DNA of 64,000 nt from Phallusia mammillata (Eukaryota; Chordata; Ascidiacea; Phlebobranchia; Ascidiidae). Positions 63,411 through 64,000 of the stretch are shown here, piece by piece. The notes under the pieces were generated by a model. That model was not told the DNA's origin, did not search any database, and saw only the letters and a list, made by a program, of their open reading frames with translations. The DNA is taken from positions 62,001 through 126,000 of the forward strand of contig QLIY01000257.1 of the NCBI GenBank assembly GCA_003260075.1, written 5' to 3'. The position numbers and the translations under genes are program-made. Within the stretch, counting starts at the first letter, position 1. The number at the start of each line of letters is the position of its first letter.

Positions 63411-63766
63411 GGGCTTCTCAAACTGTGGGTCGCGACCCCAATTGGGGCGGCCGTGACGTAAATAAAAACTTATTTGCCAATATTTTGCTTTTCAAACAGC
63501 TCTAAACACATTTTGTGGAACTTAAAAGAGCATTACCAGCCTAGTAGCCAATAACCATATGTGCCAGCCGTTTTTATGCCTATTGTGTGGAAACAACCTG
63601 AAAAAGGAGATACCACAAGCGTCACAATATAGATTATGACGTCAAAAAAGCTAAGACTGGCAATTTGTGTATCAAGTTAGAAATTAATTTAGGCTTTTTA
63701 GGCGCCATTAGATAGTATATGTATTTTTATAATATTTAAGTATTTCTTTACAGCAGTAATTTTAAA

Positions 63767-63859
<93 letters not shown>

Positions 63860-63974
63860 TGATGCGGCCGTCATAGCGAAAAGGTTGTGCACCCCTGGGC
63901 TATACCAGGTGTCGCGTAGAAATTTCTTTTTTAAAATGGGGTCGCAGAGCAAGAAAGTTTGAGTAGCCCTGCTT
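63411..63974. mobile_element. hAT-like MITE containing a long poly-C run
   Basis: The left end cagggcttctcaaact and the right end agtttgagtagccctg are inverted copies, and both are followed inward by cgacccc/ggggtcgc motifs typical of these repeats. I could not find a matching 8-bp target duplication. The interior includes the 63768-63858 poly-C tract, so part of the element may be missing. Confidence 0.7.
63768..63858. other. 91-base C homopolymer
   Basis: An uninterrupted run of about 91 C inside the right-end MITE. Probably a filled assembly gap. The polyglycine frame on the other strand is not a gene. Confidence 0.88.
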
Positions 63975-64000
63975 TAACGAACATTTAAACTCCAACACAT

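Noticed and set aside
63698-63952. Polyglycine frame on the minus strand near the right end
   Set aside because: Same reason: it is the translation of a 91-base homopolymer inside a MITE.
1-64000. tRNA, rRNA genes or CRISPR arrays
   Set aside because: None seen on reading; no tRNA-like cloverleaf boxes or regularly spaced repeats were found.

Overview
The window is animal nuclear DNA: split genes with GT-AG introns, AT-rich non-coding sequence and many small non-autonomous transposons. I assembled three protein-coding genes exon by exon, and each gives an open frame with consistent splice phases. The compact introns (mostly 70-700 bases), the sequence divergence from vertebrate orthologues and the roughly 4-5% difference between apparent haplotype copies fit an invertebrate deuterostome. 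An ascidian tunicate such as Ciona is my best guess, but I cannot prove it from this window.

Left part, minus strand (12-5609): a complete 18-exon folliculin-interacting protein gene (FNIP1/2 type, about 1165 aa). Its stop codon lies only 11 bases inside the window, so its 3' UTR is outside. From 5.6 to 10.9 kb is a non-coding stretch between head-to-head genes, carrying hAT-like MITEs and a long foldback repeat.

Centre, plus strand (10944-60229): a complete 77-exon FRAS1 orthologue (about 4066 aa). In order it has a signal peptide, von Willebrand C modules, furin-like cysteine-rich repeats, CSPG/NG2 repeats, five Calx-beta domains, a FRAS/FREM-specific C-terminal region, juxtamembrane basic cleavage sites, one membrane helix and a cytoplasmic tail ending in the PDZ ligand GTEV. 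Introns 2 (11.6 kb) and 46 (4.7 kb) are unusually long.

Right part, minus strand (61432-62703): a five-exon secreted glutathione peroxidase (GPX3-like, about 223 aa). Its catalytic codon is an in-frame UGA read as selenocysteine, and a convincing SECIS hairpin lies in the 3' UTR. It converges on FRAS1. The right end holds a hAT-like repeat and a long poly-C run.

The three genes belong to different processes (nutrient signalling, extracellular matrix adhesion, peroxide removal), and nothing here suggests they work together. The unusual material is non-genic. (i) At least eleven G/C homopolymers, each fitting an inserted unit of ten bases, are flanked by direct duplications of 41-271 bp; I read these as assembly joins between overlapping or allelic contig ends. 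(ii) A Penelope-like element remnant has inverted terminal repeats that each carry a hammerhead-ribozyme-like core. (iii) A hAT MITE inserted exactly at a FRAS1 splice donor. (iv) The selenocysteine/SECIS pair. I did not find a convincing new biological system.
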